Below, in pieces: positions 6,169-9,855 of a stretch of 9,855 nt of DNA. The position numbers were made by a program, and so were the translations under genes. The stretch spans positions 1 to 9,855 of the forward strand of contig JASLFF010000259.1 in the NCBI GenBank assembly GCA_030150795.1, read 5' to 3'. The notes under the pieces are model-generated. The model made no database searches, was not told the origin of the DNA, and saw only the letters and a program-made list of their open reading frames with translations. The stretch is from Terriglobales bacterium (lineage in GTDB: Bacteria > Acidobacteriota > Terriglobia > Terriglobales > Gp1-AA117). The stretch's first letter is position 1. Every line of letters starts with the position of its first letter.

Positions 6169-6178
6169 AAAATCACAA

Positions 6179-9100
6179 ATGTCTTGCGCTGCTTCCGCGA
6201 AAGTATTCTCGAACCGTTTCATGTCGATTTTGATTGTGATGGTGCTGATTTCCACCTACATGCTTGCGCAGACCGACGCAAAGACATCGCAAGCCAATCC
6301 GGACAACAAAAAGACTTCAACCGGTAAGAGCAAGAAAAAATCCGGCGCGGCGAACCAGGAAAAGAAGACTGAAGCAGAATCGACGAGTGCAGAAAAGACA
6401 CCAGGCGCGAGCGATGGCGATCAGGAAGAAGCAAAAGGCCCGTGGCATGGCTTAACGTGGCGGCTGATTGGCCCATTCCGCGGCGGACGCGTTCTCGCAG
6501 TGAGCGGCGTCGTGGGTGATCAGCACACATATTATTTCGGGGGCACGGGCGGCGGAGTATGGAAAAGCACTGACGGCGGCCTAACGTGGCGGCCTTTGAC
6601 CGACAAAGTGAAAGACATGGCTCCTTCCATCGGCGCAATTGCCGTCGCCCCTTCTGATCCAAACGTAATCTATGCCGGAACCGGCGAAGCTTGCATTCGT
6701 GGCGACATCATCAACGGGAATGGCGTTTACAAATCCGTGGACGCAGGCAAGACCTGGACTTATAGCGGCCTGAAGGAAACGCAGACCGTCGGGCGAATCG
6801 CAGTCAACCCAAAGAATCCTGACATTGCTTACGTGGCCGCGCTCGGGCATGTATTTGGCGCGAACCCGGAACGCGGTATCTATCGCACAACGGATGGCGG
6901 TAAGAACTGGACCAAAGTCCTATATAAGGACGAACACTCCGGCGGCATCGATCTCTCGATGGATCCTTCGAACCCGAATGTGATTTTCGCGTCGTTGTGG
7001 CAGGCACGGCGCACGCCTTGGGGAATGGACAGCGGCGGCCCCGGCAGCGGCCTGTATCGCAGCACCGATGGCGGCACAACATGGAAACAACTCAGCGGTC
7101 ATGGATTGCCGGATGGAACTCTTGGACGCATTGGGCTGGCCGTGGCCTATAGCGGCAACCGTGTGTGGGCGCTGGTGGAAGCCGATAAAGGCGGCCTTTT
7201 CCGTTCTGACGATGGCGGCGACACATGGACTCTGACCAACAGTGATCGCCAATATCGGCAGCGCGCGTTTTATTACACCCACGTTTTTGCCGATCCACGC
7301 AATGCTGACGGCGTTTATGTGCTGAACACAGGCATGTATCGCTCCAATGATGGCGGAAAAACTTTTCGCCCGATCCGCGTGCCGCATGGCGACAATCATG
7401 GCTTGTGGATTGATCCCAATGACCCGAACCGCATGATTGAATCGAATGACGGCGGAGCCAACGTGAGCACCAATGGAGGGGCCAGTTGGACAAATCAAGC
7501 GGGACAGCCCACGGCCCAGTTCTATCACGTGGTTACGGACAATCGCTTTCCTTATTACCTCTATGGATCGCAGCAGGACAACTCTTCTGTGGCGATCGCC
7601 AGCGCAGCGCCAGGCGGTATTGATCGCACAAGCTGGTACGCCGTGGGCGGAGGAGAGAGCGGCTACATCGCGCCTGATCCGCACGATCCTGAGATTGTTT
7701 ACGCTGGTTCATATGGCGGCGAGATTACGCGTTATGACCATCGCACGGAAGAAACCAAGAACGTGACGCCGTGGCCCATCAATCCCATTGGGGCCGCAGC
7801 CGCTGACCAAAAATACCGCTTCCAGTGGACAGAGCCAATCGTGTTTTCGCCGCACGATCCCAAAGCTTTGTACTTCGCGGCACAGGTGCTGTTCAAGTCC
7901 ACTGACGAAGGCGTGAACTGGCAGATCATCAGTCCAGATCTGACCCGAAATGACAAGAGCAAGCAGGTCGCTTCCGGCGGGCCGATAACTAAAGACAATA
8001 CCGGCGTTGAAGTCTATGACACCATTTTTTCCGTGGTTGAATCTCCCGTACAAAAAGACCTGATCTGGGCCGGATCTGACGATGGCCTTGTGCATATAAC
8101 GACGGATGGCGGAAAGAACTGGACCAACGTGACACCGAAAGCGATGCCTGAGTGGGGTACCGTGAGCATGATTGAAGCGTCCATGTACAACGCGGGAACA
8201 GCTTACGTTTCAGTGCAGAGACACAAGATGGATGATTTTGCGCCGTACGCTTTCAAAACCACCGATTTCGGCAAGACCTGGACCAGCATCACCAATGGCA
8301 TCCCAGCCGATGCGTTCATCCATGCAGTTCGCGAAGATAAGAAGCGCAAAGGGCTGCTCTATGCCGGCACCGAGCGCGGTGTTTTCTTCTCCTGGGACGA
8401 TGGCGCAAATTGGCAATCTTTTCAGGGCAACCTGCCGGTCTCTCCCATTTACGACCTCATTGTGCATGGCAATGATCTGCTCGTCGCCACGCATGGACGC
8501 GCATTCTGGGCGCTGGACGATCTTTCTCCCTTACAGCAATACAAACCTGAAGTGGCAAATGAAGAAGTTCACCTCTACACGCCCAGCGCAGCCAACCATA
8601 CGACATTTGGTGGCGGCTTTGGCGGTGGTGGCGGAGAGCGCGGACAAAACCCGCCGAACGGAGCAGTAATTTATTACTCGCTAAAGACAGCGTTGAAAAA
8701 GCCTGGTGAGAAGAAGCCGGAAGAAAAGAAAGCAGAAGGCGGCGCGCCTACCCCTGCTGCAACTCCATCCAAAGAATCATCGGCAGAAGGCAAAGAACCG
8801 GGAGAGGCGCATGCCGCAGATGCTCCTGTGCCGCCAAAGCCTGAAGCCACTCCCGGAGAAATGGCGGACACTGCAAAGAGATCTCCAATCACGCTTGAAA
8901 TCCTTGACCCGAAAGGGCAGGTCATTCGCAAATATCCGCCCAAGCCGCAGCCGGGCGCGGACGCAGGCGATGATGAAGGGTTTGGGCGTCCGGCAGAGCG
9001 CGGACTTCCAACTGAAGCCGGGCTCAACCGCTTTGTATGGGACATGCGCTATGAAGGCGCCACCAAGGTCCCGCGATCACCACTGTGGGCGGGTAGCACG

Positions 9101-9685
9101 GATGGACCACAGGCAGTTCCCGGCAAATATCAGGTGCGCCTCACGGTAAATGGCAAGCAATATACGGCTCCGCTGGAAATCGTTCCCGACCCACGGCTAA
9201 AAGTAACGCAGCAGGACCTGGAAAAACAGTTCGATCTTCTCTTGAAAATTCGTGAGCGCGTTACCCAGGCGCATGAAACCGTAAACCAGATCCGCGATAT
9301 CCGTGTGCAGATCACGGACTTGAACAAGCGGCTGGAAAAACAGCCGCAGGCAAAAGCTGTGGCTGATGCGGGAAAGCAACTGGACAAAAAAATGACCGAA
9401 GTGGAAGAAGTGCTGATCCAGACCAAGGCAAAAAGCGGGCAGGATGTGCTGAACTATCCTATCCGGCTCAATAACTATCTTGTGGCTCTGGGAGGAGTGG
9501 TGGAGAGCGCGGACTCGGCCCCGACACAGGTTTCCTATGAGGTCTTTGACATGCTCAGCAAACAACTGGATGAGCAATTGGCAAAATGGAAGCAGATTCT
9601 GGGCACCGACGTGCCCGCATATAACGAAGTCGTAAAAAAACAGGAGGTTCCAGCGATTATCTTGGGCAAACCGGGTGACCGCTAA
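6179..9685 (+). CDS. Large secreted Asp-box (BNR/VPS10-like) beta-propeller protein
   Basis: This is a 1168-residue protein. Residues 1-31 are a signal peptide (Lys9 and Arg13 in the n-region, then MSILIVMVLISTYMLAQ), so it is exported. Residues 36-86 are a Lys/Glu/Ser-rich charged tether. Residues about 90-790 form beta-propeller(s) built on 11 Asp-boxes (S/TxDxGxxW) at 130, 186, 237, 295, 343, 389 (TF variant), 430 (STNGGASW), 574, 641, 694 and 738. The opening WRLIGPFRGGRV is typical of the sortilin/VPS10-related family. A Gly-rich loop (810-819) and a Lys/Pro/Glu/Ala linker (839-900) follow. Then comes a FlgD/Ig-like module (904-1006; NRFVWDMRYEG, PGKYQVRLTVNG) and a helical tail (1012-1146). 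Such proteins are often labelled glycosyl hydrolase, but Asp-boxes are structural folds and do not prove catalysis. No catalytic triad is identified here. It stands alone, with no partner downstream in the window. Confidence 0.92.
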   Translation: MSCAASAKVFSNRFMSILIVMVLISTYMLAQTDAKTSQANPDNKKTSTGKSKKKSGAANQEKKTEAESTSAEKTPGASDGDQEEAKGPWHGLTWRLIGPFRGGRVLAVSGVVGDQHTYYFGGTGGGVWKSTDGGLTWRPLTDKVKDMAPSIGAIAVAPSDPNVIYAGTGEACIRGDIINGNGVYKSVDAGKTWTYSGLKETQTVGRIAVNPKNPDIAYVAALGHVFGANPERGIYRTTDGGKNWTKVLYKDEHSGGIDLSMDPSNPNVIFASLWQARRTPWGMDSGGPGSGLYRSTDGGTTWKQLSGHGLPDGTLGRIGLAVAYSGNRVWALVEADKGGLFRSDDGGDTWTLTNSDRQYRQRAFYYTHVFADPRNADGVYVLNTGMYRSNDGGKTFRPIRVPHGDNHGLWIDPNDPNRMIESNDGGANVSTNGGASWTNQAGQPTAQFYHVVTDNRFPYYLYGSQQDNSSVAIASAAPGGIDRTSWYAVGGGESGYIAPDPHDPEIVYAGSYGGEITRYDHRTEETKNVTPWPINPIGAAAADQKYRFQWTEPIVFSPHDPKALYFAAQVLFKSTDEGVNWQIISPDLTRNDKSKQVASGGPITKDNTGVEVYDTIFSVVESPVQKDLIWAGSDDGLVHITTDGGKNWTNVTPKAMPEWGTVSMIEASMYNAGTAYVSVQRHKMDDFAPYAFKTTDFGKTWTSITNGIPADAFIHAVREDKKRKGLLYAGTERGVFFSWDDGANWQSFQGNLPVSPIYDLIVHGNDLLVATHGRAFWALDDLSPLQQYKPEVANEEVHLYTPSAANHTTFGGGFGGGGGERGQNPPNGAVIYYSLKTALKKPGEKKPEEKKAEGGAPTPAATPSKESSAEGKEPGEAHAADAPVPPKPEATPGEMADTAKRSPITLEILDPKGQVIRKYPPKPQPGADAGDDEGFGRPAERGLPTEAGLNRFVWDMRYEGATKVPRSPLWAGSTDGPQAVPGKYQVRLTVNGKQYTAPLEIVPDPRLKVTQQDLEKQFDLLLKIRERVTQAHETVNQIRDIRVQITDLNKRLEKQPQAKAVADAGKQLDKKMTEVEEVLIQTKAKSGQDVLNYPIRLNNYLVALGGVVESADSAPTQVSYEVFDMLSKQLDEQLAKWKQILGTDVPAYNEVVKKQEVPAIILGKPGDR

Positions 9686-9707
9686 ATCAGCCCCTGAAAA
9701 GGGCAAA

Positions 9708-9738
9708 AGCCGCATAAACACAGGTATTTAGGGCGGCT
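9708..9738 (+). terminator. Possible terminator hairpin after the Asp-box gene
   Basis: AGCCGC (9708-9713) pairs perfectly with GCGGCT (9733-9738), and TAAA/TTTA can pair inside. It starts 22 nt after the stop codon. The following bases (AAGGCCTGTTCC) lack a T run, so it is a weak intrinsic terminator at best, or acts only as a 3' stabiliser. Confidence 0.35.
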
Positions 9739-9756
9739 AAGGCCTGTTCCATTTTG

Positions 9757-9784
9757 GGACATTTTCGGAATTACCAAAGTGTCC
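9757..9784. repeat. Inverted repeat near right edge
   Basis: GGACATTTT (9757-9765) pairs with AAAGTGTCC (9776-9784) over 9 bp with one T-G wobble and a 10-nt loop. No U tract follows on either strand. It may be an operator or a second weak transcript-end structure. Confidence 0.4.
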
Positions 9785-9804
9785 GCCACCATGCCCAATT
9801 TTCA

Positions 9805-9833
9805 TTGACCCCGGATGCGGGCAGGGTTAGAGT
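9805..9833 (+). promoter_or_regulatory. Candidate outward promoter
   Basis: TTGACC (9805-9810) and TAGAGT (9828-9833) are spaced by 17 nt. The -35 matches five and the -10 four of six consensus positions. It would drive a gene beyond the right edge. Confidence 0.35.
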
Positions 9834-9855
9834 TTGCGTGTAACACCGAGAGCAA

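Larger units (their letters stand above)
5508..6178. other. Non-coding divergent intergenic region (~670 bp)
   Basis: No convincing gene lies here. Short frames on both strands lack ribosome binding sites and recognisable composition. The part around 5690-5775 is visibly richer in A and T than the flanks. It contains a leftward promoter candidate (5673-5702), a rightward one (6108-6136) and small dyads: GTTCT/AGAAC (5540-5555), GGACG/CGTCC (5597-5622), AATGGA/TCCATT (5731-5749), GCAGAC/GTCTGC (5911-5933), and GGTGT/ACACC (6030-6052). Both flanking genes would have their control elements here. Confidence 0.7.
9686..9855 (+). other. Non-coding right edge
   Basis: No gene is supported. The stretch holds two inverted repeats and a possible outward promoter, listed separately. 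Confidence 0.6.

Noticed and set aside
6028..6327. 99-codon plus-strand frame overlapping the start of the Asp-box gene
   Set aside because: It has a GTG start without a ribosome site and runs deep into the signal peptide and tether of the real gene in another frame.
6920..7684. 254-codon open frame on the minus strand
   Set aside because: It is the antisense of the Asp-box repeats; the open frame follows from the codon bias of the real gene and has no ribosome site or known domain.

Overview
The window looks like bacterial chromosome from a Gram-negative, most likely an Acidobacteriota (Terriglobia-type) genome. This is inferred from three things: outer-membrane receptors carrying an N-terminal carboxypeptidase-regulatory-like domain, a secreted TonB-C protein, and a very long Asp-box (BNR/VPS10-like) secreted protein, all of which are typical of that phylum. 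No marker gene fixes the taxonomy. Almost every gene product here is exported: outer membrane, periplasm or cell surface.

Left part (1-1660, minus strand). The first 375 codons of a TonB-dependent outer-membrane receptor run off the left edge. Its roughly 420-nt leader contains a clear cobalamin riboswitch (core 1365-1547), with a good sigma70-type promoter ending just upstream of it. The receptor is therefore best read as a BtuB-like vitamin B12/corrinoid importer that is shut down when cobalamin is plentiful. Between the aptamer and the start codon lie three perfect 7-bp inverted repeats that could form the expression platform.

Middle (1660-4060, minus strand). Two genes 43 nt apart look co-transcribed. 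The upstream one encodes an exported protein ending in a TonB C-terminal-like domain. The downstream one encodes an exported protein with a beta-sandwich-like N-terminus and a C-terminal membrane anchor. They lie directly upstream of the B12-regulated receptor but are not under the riboswitch. Upstream of the pair sits a striking 16-bp perfect inverted repeat with a nested hairpin, fused to degenerate CTTCTAG-like heptamer repeats. A textbook intrinsic terminator (4021-4059) closes the next gene.

Right part (4080-9855). A periplasmic di-heme c-type oxidoreductase (DHOR/DUF1111 type, two CxxCH motifs) is transcribed leftward. A roughly 670-bp non-coding divergent region separates it from a rightward 1168-residue secreted Asp-box beta-propeller protein with a charged linker, an Ig-like C-terminal domain and a helical tail. 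The last 170 bp hold no gene, only two inverted repeats and a possible outward promoter.

Nothing here is a clear new defence system, mobile element or CRISPR. The most informative element is the B12 riboswitch with its promoter. The most unexplained ones are the intergenic inverted repeat with heptamers and the possible functional link between the TonB-C protein and the B12 receptor.
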